DNA of 64,000 bases from assembly GCA_003217735.2 (NCBI GenBank), contig CP031585.1, forward strand, positions 5,473,501 through 5,537,500. The letters are read 5' to 3'. Below the pieces are notes generated by a model. That model was given only the letters and a program-made list of their open reading frames with translations, had not been told where the DNA came from and made no database searches. Positions within the stretch are counted from its first letter, which is position 1, and every line of letters starts with the position of its first letter. A program made the translations under genes and the position numbers. Origin of the DNA: Marinibacterium anthonyi (GTDB lineage: Bacteria; Pseudomonadota; Alphaproteobacteria; Rhodobacterales; Rhodobacteraceae). Below, piece after piece: positions 24,877 to 34,539 of this stretch.

Positions 24877-27800
24877 ATGCGCGGGTTGACGAGTGCCATT
24901 GTGACGATGGTGGCGGGGCTGGCGGCGCTGCCAGGCGTATCCGGGGCCCAGACCATCCCCGAATCGCGGTTTGTCGTTTCGCGCGATGTGGATTTCTACG
25001 GATCCGACCTGCAGGCGCTGTTCGACACCGACCTGGACGCCTGCCTGCGCCAATGCGCCGCCGATGCAGCCTGCGCGGCGTTCACCTTCAATTCCCGCGC
25101 CGGCGCCTGTTTCCCGAAAAGCTCGATTTCCGACCGCAAGCCCTATGACGGCGCGATATCCGCCGCAAAGATGCCGACCGACCCGGCCGTCCTGCGCACC
25201 GCCACGGCCCGGCTGGCCGACATCGCCTTCCTGGGCGACGACACCCTGCGGGACGCCGGGCAGGACGCCCGCGACCTTGGCCTGCGCCATTCCGCCGGCA
25301 ATTACACTTTGGAAGAGCTGCTGGAAGGCGCCCGCGCCGCGTCCAACGACGGCGATCCGGTGCGCGCGATGGGCTATATCGGCGCCGCGGTGTCGGTGTC
25401 GGATCGCGGCGATCTGTGGACCGAATACGCGCGCCTGCTGCTGGCGCTGAACGGCGATGCCGGCGACCGGCGGGGCTATGCCGGGCGGGCGCTGCTGGCC
25501 TCGGCCAACGGCTATCTGCGCGCCGGCACCGCCGGGCAAGCCGCCGCCGCGCTGATCGAGATGGCGCAGGCGCTGGAACGCGTCGACCGGGGCCGCGACA
25601 TGATCGGCGCGCTGCGGCTGGCCCAATCGGTGCAGCCGCGCCCCGATATCGCAAAGGCGCTGGAAGACGCCATCGGCAAGTACGGGTTTCGCGTGGCCGA
25701 CACCCGGGTCGACAGCGATGCCCCCGCGCCGCGCATCTGCGTCGAATTCTCCGAAGACCTGGTGCGCACCGGACAGGATTACGCGCCCTTCGTCGGCCGG
25801 TCCGACGACAGGCTGGCCGTGACGGTCGAAGGCCGGTCGCTGTGCCTGGATGGTGTCGAACATGGGCAACGCTATCGGTTCACCCTGCGCGAAGGCCTGC
25901 CCGCCGCCAGCGGCGAAGCGCTGTGGAAGGACGTGGAGATCACCCAATACGTCCGTGACCGAAGCCCCGCCGTGCGCTTCCCGGGGCGGTCCTATGTTCT
26001 GCCCCGTGCCGCCGGGGCCAACCTGCCGGTGGAAACCGTCAACCTGACCGAACTGAACCTGACCCTGTCCCGCGTCAGCGACCGCAACCTGATCCGCGCC
26101 TTCCAGGACGATGTCTTTGCCCGGCCAATGTCCTACTGGCAGGCCGAACAGTTCAACGACCAGATGGCCGAACAGGTCTGGACGGGCACGGCCGAGGTCG
26201 AGACCGCGCTGAACCGCGACATGACGACCCGCCTGCCCATGGGCGCGGCCATCGACAGCCAACCGCCCGGCATTTACACCCTTTCCGCCCGCATTCCCGG
26301 CGCCGACCCCTATGACACTCCCGCCGCGACCCAGTGGTTCGTGCTGACGGACCTGGGGATCGGGACCTTGTCGGGGACGGACGGGCTGCACGTGGATGTG
26401 CGCAGCCTGGCCGACGCGACCGCGCTGCCCGGCGTCACCGTCGATCTGGTCTCGCGCGCCAATGCGGTGCTGGGGACCGCCGAAACCGATGCCAGCGGCG
26501 CGGCGGTTTTCGAACCGGGCCTGTCGCGGGGCACCGGCGCTTCGGCCCCCGCGATGGTCGTGGCGCGCACCGGGGATGACATGGCCTTCCTGTCGCTGAC
26601 CGACCCGGCGTTCGACCTGTCGGATCGCGGCGTCGAAGGCCGCCCGGCGCCCGGCCCCGTCGATGTCTTCCTTGCCACCGACCGCGGCGCCTACCGCGCG
26701 GGCGAGACGATCCATGCCACGGCGCTGGCCCGCAACGATCTGGCCACCGCCATCCCCGACGTGCCGCTGACCGCCATCCTGCGCCGCCCCGACGGCGTGG
26801 AACAGGCGCGCATCGTGTCCGGGCAAAGCGTTGCGGGGGGCCATGTGTTTGACATCGCGCTTGGCCAGACCGTGCCGCGCGGCGCCTGGACGCTGGACAT
26901 CAAGGTCGACACCGACCAACCGCCGCTCGCCTCCGCCACCCTGCTGGTCGAGGATTTCCTGCCCGAACGCATCGACTTCGACCTGTCGCTGCCCGTCGCC
27001 ACCCTGCGCCCCGGCGACACGCCGCCGCTGAGTGTCTCGGCCCGCTACCTGTTCGGCGCGCCGGGCGCGGATCTTGAGGTCGATGGCAGTGTGGTCTTGG
27101 GTCCCGCGACCGATGTCGCGGGTTGGACAGGCTACCAGTTCGGCCGCCACGACACCGCGCTGGCCCCGGTCCGCAGCTTCTTCGGCGGCCAGCGCACGGA
27201 TGCGGACGGCACCGCCGTGATCCCCGTCGAGATCCCGCAGCTTTCCGAAGCCGACCGCCCGCTTGAGGCGCAGGTGATCACCCGTGTCGCCGACGGCGCC
27301 GCCCGCCCCGTGGAACGCCGGATCACCGCGCCCGTCGCGCCGTCTTCCCCGGTCATCGGCATCCACCCGCGCTTTGACGGCGTGGTGCCCGAAGGCGGCG
27401 AGGCCGCGTTCGACGTGATCGCCCTGTCGCCGGCGCTGGACCCGATGGAGATGCAGGTGCAATGGACCCTGAACCGGGTCGAGACGCGTTATCAATGGTA
27501 CCAGCTTTACGGCAACTGGACGTGGGAACCGGTGGAACGACGGGTCCGCGAAGCCTCGGGCACGGCGACGCTGGGCGGGCTGGCGGCCTCGGTTTCGGCC
27601 CCGGTCGATTGGGGTCAGTATGAGTTGGTCGTGGAACGGGTGGGCGGCGAATACGCTTCGGCCTCGATGCTGTTCGACGCCGGCTGGTACGCGCCGGCCG
27701 ATGCGGCAACAACGCCCGACCGGCTGGAAATGTCACTGAACGCCGAAGACTACGCGCCCGGCGACACGGCGATCCTGCGCATCGTCGCGCGCAACGCCGG

Positions 27801-30297
27801 AACCGCGCTGATATCGGTCCTGTCCGAAGGTGTGATCACACGCCAGGCGGTCGAAGTGCCCGAAGGCGCGTCCGAGATCCCGTTGCAGGTGACCGACGCC
27901 TGGGGCACCGGCGCCTATGTCACCGCCGCTGTCCTGCGCCCGATGGACGTGGACAATGCCATGGGCCCGGCCCGCGCCCTGGGCGTGGCCTATGCCAGGG
28001 TACAGCCGGGGGCCAAGGCCCTGACCGTCGCCATCGACATGCCCGACACCGTCCAGCCCCGAACCACCGCGACAATCGGCGTGACGGTCGACGGCGTGGC
28101 CGAAGGTGAAACCGCCTATGTCACCCTGGCCGCCGTCGATCTTGGCATCCTGAACCTGACCGGCTTCCAAAGCCCTGATCCCCAGGCCCATTACTTCGGC
28201 CAGAAGCGCCTGGGCGTGGAAATCCGCGATGTCTATGGCCGCCTGATCGACGGGATGACCGGCGCCCTGGGCCGGGTGCGGTCGGGCGGCGACGCCGACA
28301 CCGGCATGCGCCGCGACAGCCCGCCGCCGACGCAACAGCTGATGGCGGTTTTCCAGGGCCCCGTGCAGATCGGCGCCGATGGCCGGGCCCGGATCCCGGT
28401 GGACCTGCCCGAATTCAACGGCACCGTCCGCCTGATGGCCGTCGCCTGGTCGAAGACCGGCGTCGGCCAGGCCACGGCCGACATGCTGGTGCGCGATCCC
28501 ATCGTCGCCACCCTGATCACGCCCCGCTTCCTGGCGCCCGGCGACACCAGCCGCATCGCGCTGGAGCTTGTCCACGCCGACGGCCCCACCGGCGACGTGG
28601 GCCTGTCGCTGTCCGCCCCGGGCCTGTCCCCGGGCGCGGTCCCGGCTTCGGTCACCCTGACCGAAGGCCAGACCCGACGCCTGGCGCTTGCCGTCACTGC
28701 GGGCGAAATCGGCGACTACCCCGTGACGCTCACGCTCACCACGCCGGACGGGACCCAGCTGAGCCAGACGATCACCTTGCCCGTCCGCTCCAACGATCCC
28801 GAAGTCGCGCGGACACGCCGGTTCCGCCTGTCGCAGGGCGAGGAATTCACCTTTGACGACAATGTCTTCTCCGGTCTGCGCCCCGGCACCGGACAGGCCC
28901 TGATCTCGGCCGGGCCGCTGGCCCGGTTCGACGTGCCCGGCCTTCTTGCCCAGCTGGATCGTTATCCGTATGGCTGCACCGAACAGGTCACCAGCCAGGC
29001 GCTGCCGCTGCTGTACCTGTCGTCGGTCGCGGGCATGATGGGCCTGCCCGGCCCGCAGGTGGACGACCGCATCGCGCAGGCCATCGACCGCATCCTCACC
29101 CGGCAGGCCCCGAACGGCAGCTTCGGCCTCTGGGCGCCGATATCGGGCGAATTCTGGCTGGACGCCTATGTCACCGACTTCCTGTCGCGCGCCCGCGCCC
29201 AGGGCCACGCGGTCCCCGACCTCGCCTTCCGTCTGGCCCTGGACAACCTGCGCAACCGGGTGAATTATGCCCCAGATTTCGACGAAGGCGGCACGGATAT
29301 CGCCTATGCGCTGATGGTGCTCGCCCGCGAGGGCGAGGCGTCGATGGCCGACCTGCGCTACTTCGCCGACGTCAAGGCCGCCGATTTCTCGACCGCGCTG
29401 TCCCTGGCGCAACTCGGCGCCGCTCTGGCCTCCTACGGCGACCAGCTGCGCGCCGATGCGCTTTTCACCGCCGCCGCGGCAAAACTGTCCAACGACACCG
29501 CCCCGAGCGAATTGTGGCGCGCCGATTTCGGAAGTGATCTGCGCGATGCCGCCGGCGTGCTGCGGCTGGCGGTGGCCAGCGGATCCACCGCCGTGGACCT
29601 CGACCCGCTGATCCAGCGGGTCACGGACGCCACCCGCCGGCGGTCCACCCAGGAAGCCGCCTGGACCCTGCTGGCCGCCCAGGCGCTGGTGCAATCGCCC
29701 GAAGCCTCGGGGCTGCTGATCGACGGCACCCCGGCGGACGGCCCCTTCGTGCGCCGGCGCGAAGCGGGCGAAGGCGGATCCGTTGTGATCACATCCGCCA
29801 CCGACCGCCCCGTCGACATCACCCTGACCACGCTTGGCGTGCCCGAGGTCGCCCCCGAAGCGGGCGGCGCCGGATATGTGATCACACGGGAATATTACGG
29901 CATGGACGGGCAACGCCTGGACCCCGGCCAGTGGATCGTCGGCGACCGGTTCGTCACCGTGATCCGCGTCAAGGCCGCGGAACGCACCGGCGCGCGGCTG
30001 ATCATCGACGACCCGCTTCCGGCCGGGATCGAGATCGACAATCCCAACCTGCTGCGCTCCGGTGACGTGGGCGCGCTGTCCTGGCTGGAAACCTCCGACG
30101 CCGAACATGCCGAATTCCGCACCGACCGCTTCATCGCGGCGGTCAATTCCTACGGCGGCGCGCCGGTGACGCTGGCCTATATCGCCCGCGCGGTCAGCCC
30201 CGGTGTCTACCACCACCCGGCCGCCACGGTCGAGGACATGTACCGCCCCGACCGCCGCGCCTGGACCGACACGTCGCGCACCGCCATCGCCGAATGA
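24877..30297 (+). CDS. Bacterial alpha-2-macroglobulin with PAN/Apple domain
   Basis: An 1,806-residue periplasmic protein that should trap proteases with a reactive thioester. A Sec signal (cut near VSGA-QT) leads to a PAN/Apple-like domain with paired cysteines (DACLRQCAADAACAAFTF), a helical stretch, macroglobulin beta-domains, the bait/MG10 region and the thioester motif CTEQ with Cys1367 (YPYGCTEQVTSQ). The thioester is therefore intact. The signal has no lipobox, unlike E. coli YfhM, so the protein is probably soluble or bound otherwise. ATG 24877 follows AAGGAGA. Its stop overlaps the start of pbpC, the standard partner for cell-wall repair after envelope attack. Confidence 0.93.
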   Translation: MRGLTSAIVTMVAGLAALPGVSGAQTIPESRFVVSRDVDFYGSDLQALFDTDLDACLRQCAADAACAAFTFNSRAGACFPKSSISDRKPYDGAISAAKMPTDPAVLRTATARLADIAFLGDDTLRDAGQDARDLGLRHSAGNYTLEELLEGARAASNDGDPVRAMGYIGAAVSVSDRGDLWTEYARLLLALNGDAGDRRGYAGRALLASANGYLRAGTAGQAAAALIEMAQALERVDRGRDMIGALRLAQSVQPRPDIAKALEDAIGKYGFRVADTRVDSDAPAPRICVEFSEDLVRTGQDYAPFVGRSDDRLAVTVEGRSLCLDGVEHGQRYRFTLREGLPAASGEALWKDVEITQYVRDRSPAVRFPGRSYVLPRAAGANLPVETVNLTELNLTLSRVSDRNLIRAFQDDVFARPMSYWQAEQFNDQMAEQVWTGTAEVETALNRDMTTRLPMGAAIDSQPPGIYTLSARIPGADPYDTPAATQWFVLTDLGIGTLSGTDGLHVDVRSLADATALPGVTVDLVSRANAVLGTAETDASGAAVFEPGLSRGTGASAPAMVVARTGDDMAFLSLTDPAFDLSDRGVEGRPAPGPVDVFLATDRGAYRAGETIHATALARNDLATAIPDVPLTAILRRPDGVEQARIVSGQSVAGGHVFDIALGQTVPRGAWTLDIKVDTDQPPLASATLLVEDFLPERIDFDLSLPVATLRPGDTPPLSVSARYLFGAPGADLEVDGSVVLGPATDVAGWTGYQFGRHDTALAPVRSFFGGQRTDADGTAVIPVEIPQLSEADRPLEAQVITRVADGAARPVERRITAPVAPSSPVIGIHPRFDGVVPEGGEAAFDVIALSPALDPMEMQVQWTLNRVETRYQWYQLYGNWTWEPVERRVREASGTATLGGLAASVSAPVDWGQYELVVERVGGEYASASMLFDAGWYAPADAATTPDRLEMSLNAEDYAPGDTAILRIVARNAGTALISVLSEGVITRQAVEVPEGASEIPLQVTDAWGTGAYVTAAVLRPMDVDNAMGPARALGVAYARVQPGAKALTVAIDMPDTVQPRTTATIGVTVDGVAEGETAYVTLAAVDLGILNLTGFQSPDPQAHYFGQKRLGVEIRDVYGRLIDGMTGALGRVRSGGDADTGMRRDSPPPTQQLMAVFQGPVQIGADGRARIPVDLPEFNGTVRLMAVAWSKTGVGQATADMLVRDPIVATLITPRFLAPGDTSRIALELVHADGPTGDVGLSLSAPGLSPGAVPASVTLTEGQTRRLALAVTAGEIGDYPVTLTLTTPDGTQLSQTITLPVRSNDPEVARTRRFRLSQGEEFTFDDNVFSGLRPGTGQALISAGPLARFDVPGLLAQLDRYPYGCTEQVTSQALPLLYLSSVAGMMGLPGPQVDDRIAQAIDRILTRQAPNGSFGLWAPISGEFWLDAYVTDFLSRARAQGHAVPDLAFRLALDNLRNRVNYAPDFDEGGTDIAYALMVLAREGEASMADLRYFADVKAADFSTALSLAQLGAALASYGDQLRADALFTAAAAKLSNDTAPSELWRADFGSDLRDAAGVLRLAVASGSTAVDLDPLIQRVTDATRRRSTQEAAWTLLAAQALVQSPEASGLLIDGTPADGPFVRRREAGEGGSVVITSATDRPVDITLTTLGVPEVAPEAGGAGYVITREYYGMDGQRLDPGQWIVGDRFVTVIRVKAAERTGARLIIDDPLPAGIEIDNPNLLRSGDVGALSWLETSDAEHAEFRTDRFIAAVNSYGGAPVTLAYIARAVSPGVYHHPAATVEDMYRPDRRAWTDTSRTAIAE

Positions 30298-32312
30298 AAC
30301 GCACCGCGCTTCTGTGGCTGGGCCTCGCCCTGGCGCTTGGCGCCGGGGCGCGGGACGCATTCGACGCCTGGATCGACGCCACGGTGCTGCCGCCCACGGT
30401 GGCCGAAACTTCTGTGGAAATGCGCGACCGCAACGGCGCGCTGCTGCGCGCCTACCCGGTGGCCGACGGCATCTGGCGGCTGCGCCCCGGCGCGGTGGAT
30501 CCGGGTTTCATCGCCATGCTGCTGAATTACGAGGACCGGCGGTTCCGGGATCACAACGGCGTCGACCTGCGCGCCATGGCCCGCGCCGTGGCGCAGGCGG
30601 CCTGGTACGGGCATGCGGTGTCGGGCGGATCGACCCTGACCATGCAGGTCGCGCGCCTGCTTGAGGATGGCACCACCGGCCAGATCGCCGGCAAGCTGCG
30701 CCAGATGCGCGTGGCCTGGGCGCTGGAACGCCGCCTTGGCAAGGACCGCGTGCTGGACCTGTACCTTACCCATGCGCCCTATGGCGGCAACCTCGAAGGC
30801 GTCCGCGCGGCGGCCCAGGCCTGGTTCGGCAAGCCGCCCGCCCGGCTTGACCCGCAAGAGGCGGCGTTGCTGATCGCCTTGCCGCAATCGCCGGTCGCGC
30901 GCCGCCCCGACCGCCATCCCGCCACCGCCCGCGCCGCCCGCGACACGGTTCTGGACCGTGCCGAGGCGGCCGGGCTTCTCAGCCACCCGGACGCCACCGA
31001 CGCCCGCGCCCGCGCCGTGCCGCGCCGGATGCGGCACTTTCCCCTGCACGCCGCCCACCTCGCCGATGCCCTGCACGAGTCCGATCCGGCGCGCGACCGC
31101 TTCGACCTGACGATCGACCGCGACATCCAGTCCCGGCTGGAAACCCTGGCCCGCGCCTCCGCCATCGCCGCCGGCGACAGGATATCCGTCGCGATCCTCG
31201 CCGCCGACCATCAGACGGGCGAAATCCTGGCCTCGGTCGGATCACCCGGTTACGCGGACATGGATGCGCGGCAGGGCTACGTGGACATGGTGACGGCCCT
31301 GCGCTCCCCCGGCTCCACCCTGAAACCGCTGATCTACGCGCTGGCCTTCGACCGGGGTCTGGGACACCCGGACACGGTGATCCGCGACGCGCCGGCCACC
31401 TTCCGGGGCTACGCGCCGCAGAATTTCGACGGCACCTTCCGGGGCGACGTGCGCATGCGCGAGGCGCTGCAGATGTCGCTGAACGTGCCGGTGGTGAAAC
31501 TGACCGACGCGCTGGGTCCGGCCCATGTCATGGTGGCGCTGAAACGCGCCGGCGCCGACCCCATCCTTCCCGGAGGCGCCCCGGGACTGGCCCTGGCCCT
31601 GGGCGGTGTCGGGCTGACCCTGCGCGACCTGGTCCAGCTTTACGCGGGGCTTGCCCAGGGCGGGCAGGCGCCGGTGCTGCATGCGCTGGCGGCCAAGGGG
31701 CAGACCGAACGCCTGGTCTCGGACGTGGCAGCCTGGCAGGTGGGCAACATCCTGGCGGGCCTCGCCCCGCCCCCGGGCGCGCCGGACCGGCGGATCGCCT
31801 ACAAGACCGGGACGTCCTATGGCTATCGCGACGCCTGGTCGATCGGCTTCGACGGTCGTTACGTGATCGGAATCTGGGTGGGGCGCGCGGACGGCACCCC
31901 GGTGCCAGGCATCTCGGGCGCGGGAAACGCAGCGCCGATCCTGTTCACCGCCTTCGGCCGCCTGGGCCGCACCCCGGTCCCGCTGTCACCACCCCCCCCG
32001 TCGACCCTGATCCTGGCCAATGCCGACCTGCCCCTGCCGCTGCGCCGCTTCGGCCCGGACCGGGTGCTCCGCCAAGGCCCGGCGCCCCGACTGGCCTTTC
32101 CGCCGGACGGGGCGATCTTTCCCGACGGGCCGGTGACGGTGAAACTGGACGGCGGAACGGCGCCCTTCACCCTGCTCGCCAACGGCGCGCCCGTGGCGAC
32201 GGAGCTGCGCCGCCGCGTGGTCGACCTGCCGGATCCGGGGCTTGGCTTTTCCACCCTGACGGTGATCGATGCCGAAGGGCGGTCGGATCGGGTGCGGATC
32301 CGGGTCAAGTGA
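30294..32312 (+). CDS. pbpC: Penicillin-binding protein 1C
   Basis: A 672-residue class A peptidoglycan synthase, anchored by one N-terminal helix. The GT51 glycosyltransferase part has the catalytic Glu80 in NYEDRRFRDHNGVD and GGSTLTMQVARLL; the transpeptidase part has Ser341 in SPGSTLKP, SLN (395-397) and KTGTS. A BiPBP_C beta-domain closes the protein (about 590-672), as is normal for PBP1C. The start overlaps the macroglobulin stop (ATGA), so the two are translationally coupled. About 20 bases after its stop begins a composite GGTATTT hairpin element. Confidence 0.96.
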   Translation: MKRTALLWLGLALALGAGARDAFDAWIDATVLPPTVAETSVEMRDRNGALLRAYPVADGIWRLRPGAVDPGFIAMLLNYEDRRFRDHNGVDLRAMARAVAQAAWYGHAVSGGSTLTMQVARLLEDGTTGQIAGKLRQMRVAWALERRLGKDRVLDLYLTHAPYGGNLEGVRAAAQAWFGKPPARLDPQEAALLIALPQSPVARRPDRHPATARAARDTVLDRAEAAGLLSHPDATDARARAVPRRMRHFPLHAAHLADALHESDPARDRFDLTIDRDIQSRLETLARASAIAAGDRISVAILAADHQTGEILASVGSPGYADMDARQGYVDMVTALRSPGSTLKPLIYALAFDRGLGHPDTVIRDAPATFRGYAPQNFDGTFRGDVRMREALQMSLNVPVVKLTDALGPAHVMVALKRAGADPILPGGAPGLALALGGVGLTLRDLVQLYAGLAQGGQAPVLHALAAKGQTERLVSDVAAWQVGNILAGLAPPPGAPDRRIAYKTGTSYGYRDAWSIGFDGRYVIGIWVGRADGTPVPGISGAGNAAPILFTAFGRLGRTPVPLSPPPPSTLILANADLPLPLRRFGPDRVLRQGPAPRLAFPPDGAIFPDGPVTVKLDGGTAPFTLLANGAPVATELRRRVVDLPDPGLGFSTLTVIDAEGRSDRVRIRVK

Positions 32313-32331
32313 CCAACACTGCGATCCATGA

Positions 32332-32454
32332 ACCGCGCTTTGCGCGGTGCCTCCGGCGGAGGGTATTTGCCACCAAGAAGAAGGAGAGACGCCTCGCGAT
32401 CTTTCCGGCCGGGGCGGAGAACCGTAGCCATGTCTTCTTCTTGGCAAAAATACC
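32332..32454. repeat. Composite intergenic hairpin element, copy A
   Basis: The element starts with ACCGCGC-TTT-GCGCGGT, continues GCCTCCGGCGGAG, then a left arm GGTATTTGCCACCAAGAAG (to 32383) and, after about 50 bases, a right arm CTTCTTCTTGGCAAAAATACC split here at 32434-32454. The arms are complementary apart from a small offset. It lies between the convergent pbpC and amidotransferase-like genes. Confidence 0.75.
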
Positions 32455-32493
32455 TAGCGGCGCAGGTCCATCCGCCCGCGCCGCGCCTGAAGG

Positions 32494-34539
32494 TCAGCGG
32501 CGGCCTTCGCGCATCCAGCCCGCCACGATGAGGCCGGCGGCCAGCATCAGCACCAGCCAGGGCGGCAGCAGCGGCGTCTGGCGGACGTCGCGGGTTTCGT
32601 AGGCGTTGCGCGGGGTCAGGCCGATCCAGCCGCGCCCCGCCGCCGGGCGGCCTTCGCGGACGTTGCGCAGGACCGGAACGCCGTCTTCCAGACGCAGCAC
32701 GCCGCCGCGCAGGGGGGCTATGACCGGCTCCAGGATGTCGCCGGTGGCGATGGTCTGTTCGAACTCCCTGGGTGCCGCGGGGCCCAGGCCGATGACCGTT
32801 TCCTGGTCGTCTTCCGTCAGCCGGTACAGCCCGATTTCGGGGCCGTCGTAAAGCGCCTCGTAGCGGCCGGGAGAGACCTCCTGCAGCGTGACCTGGTCCT
32901 GTGTCCCATCGGGGCGGGTGACGGTGACCGGGCCGACGTCGTCGCCAAGCGTGCGGCGGATGATGCGCATGGTCTGGCCGGTGGGTTCGGCCCAGAGCGC
33001 CTCTTCCTCCAGCTCGGGTTCCTTCATCATCCAGTGCGCCAGCCGGCGCAGCAGTTCCAGCTGCGGGCCGCCGCCCTGGTAGCCGCGGTTCCACAACCAG
33101 GCGTGGTCCGAGGCCAGCAGGGCCACGCGCCCTTCGTCGACCCGGTCGAGGATCAGCAGCGGGCGGTCGTCGATGCCGGTCATGACGACTTCGGAGCCGT
33201 CCTTTGGCGTCACGTCGACCTGTCGCAGCCAGGGGCCCCAGCTGTCCTGCCCGGAGAGGTCGGATGTCACCGGGTGGCGGTGGCCCAGCTCCGTCACCTT
33301 GGGGCGGTACTGGTCCTGGATCACCCGTGCGGTGGGTTCCGCCGGAAGGATGTCGCCCAGGGGCGAGCGGTAGAGGCTGGCGGCGGTGGCGAAATCGGGG
33401 CCGGCCGCGACCAGGACGGCGCCGCCCTTGCGCACGTATTGCGCCACGTTGTCCAGGTACAGCGACGGCAGGATCCCGCGCCGCTTGTAGCGGTCGAAGA
33501 TGATCAGGTCGAAATCGTCGACCTTTTCCAGGAACAATTCGCGCGTCGGGAAGGCGATCAGCGACAATTCATCCACCGGCACGCCGTCCTGCTTTTCGGG
33601 CGGCCGCAGGATGGTGAAGTGGACCAGGTCCACGGAACTGTCGGATTTCAGCAGGTTGCGCCAGGTCCGCCCGCCGGGGTGGGGTTCGCCCGACACCAGC
33701 AGCACGCGCAGCCGGTCGCGCACGCCGTTCATCTGGATCAGCGCGGTGTTGTTGCGGTCGGTCAGTTCGCCGTCGGCTTCGGGAACGCTGAACTGGATCA
33801 CGTTGCGCCCGCCGTGGGGCAGGGTGATCGGCAGGTCGATGTCCTGGCCGATCGGGATATCGTAGCGCGCCGGTTCGCCGCCATCGACCGAGATGTCGAG
33901 CGGCGCGGTCGTCGCGCCGTCTGGCGCATCCCCGGAATCCTCGACCCGAAGCGTCAGCGTCACCGGTTCGCCGATGATGGCGAAGGCGGGCGCGTTGCTG
34001 ACCGTGAGCCTGCGGTCCCAGTCGGTGGCATGGCCGGTCAGCAGCAGGTGGGTGGGCGCGGGCAGGTCGGGGGCCATGTCCATGTCGTGGATGCGCCCGT
34101 CCGACAGCAGGATCACACCCGCGACACGGGCGCGCGGTTCCTCGGCCAGGGCTTCGGACAGGGCCGTCATCGCCTGGGTTCCGGCGTCGCCCGGCCCGTC
34201 GGGGATGGTGACCCGGCGCAGTTCGGTGTTGGGGCGTGCGGCGATCTCGGCCGCCAGGTCCTCGGCGGCGTCCTCGGTCTGGGCGGGGCGGTCCGACAGG
34301 CCCTGCGATGAACTCTTGTCCTCCAGCATCACCACGATGTCCGACAGCGGCGTGCGGTCTTCCATCTGGTAGGCCGGGCCGGTCAGGGCGCCGACGACCA
34401 CCAGCGCGGCCAGACCGCGCAGCGCCCAGCCCGACAGCCCGCGCCAGGCCGCGAAGATCACCGCGGCCAGCGACAGCACCCCGGCGACAGCCAGCAGCTG
34501 CCAGGGGATCAGCGGATCGAAAACCAGTGTGCCTGTCAT
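32494..34539 (-). CDS. Membrane protein with glutamine-amidotransferase-like domain
   Basis: A 681-residue protein with two N-terminal helices (about 12-58), one C-terminal helix (about 655-675), a von Willebrand-like strand (DIVVMLEDKSSS), a beta-sandwich part and a class I amidotransferase-like fold (VLLVSGEPHPGGRTW to GAVLVAAGPDF). I see no catalytic Cys-His pair, so it is probably a structural or binding version. It is the last gene of the MoxR operon; its start overlaps the stop of the BatA/DUF4159 gene (ATGA). Such operons in alphaproteobacteria are linked to envelope stress and chaperone functions, but the biochemical role is unknown. Confidence 0.8.
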   Translation of the reverse strand: MTGTLVFDPLIPWQLLAVAGVLSLAAVIFAAWRGLSGWALRGLAALVVVGALTGPAYQMEDRTPLSDIVVMLEDKSSSQGLSDRPAQTEDAAEDLAAEIAARPNTELRRVTIPDGPGDAGTQAMTALSEALAEEPRARVAGVILLSDGRIHDMDMAPDLPAPTHLLLTGHATDWDRRLTVSNAPAFAIIGEPVTLTLRVEDSGDAPDGATTAPLDISVDGGEPARYDIPIGQDIDLPITLPHGGRNVIQFSVPEADGELTDRNNTALIQMNGVRDRLRVLLVSGEPHPGGRTWRNLLKSDSSVDLVHFTILRPPEKQDGVPVDELSLIAFPTRELFLEKVDDFDLIIFDRYKRRGILPSLYLDNVAQYVRKGGAVLVAAGPDFATAASLYRSPLGDILPAEPTARVIQDQYRPKVTELGHRHPVTSDLSGQDSWGPWLRQVDVTPKDGSEVVMTGIDDRPLLILDRVDEGRVALLASDHAWLWNRGYQGGGPQLELLRRLAHWMMKEPELEEEALWAEPTGQTMRIIRRTLGDDVGPVTVTRPDGTQDQVTLQEVSPGRYEALYDGPEIGLYRLTEDDQETVIGLGPAAPREFEQTIATGDILEPVIAPLRGGVLRLEDGVPVLRNVREGRPAAGRGWIGLTPRNAYETRDVRQTPLLPPWLVLMLAAGLIVAGWMREGRR

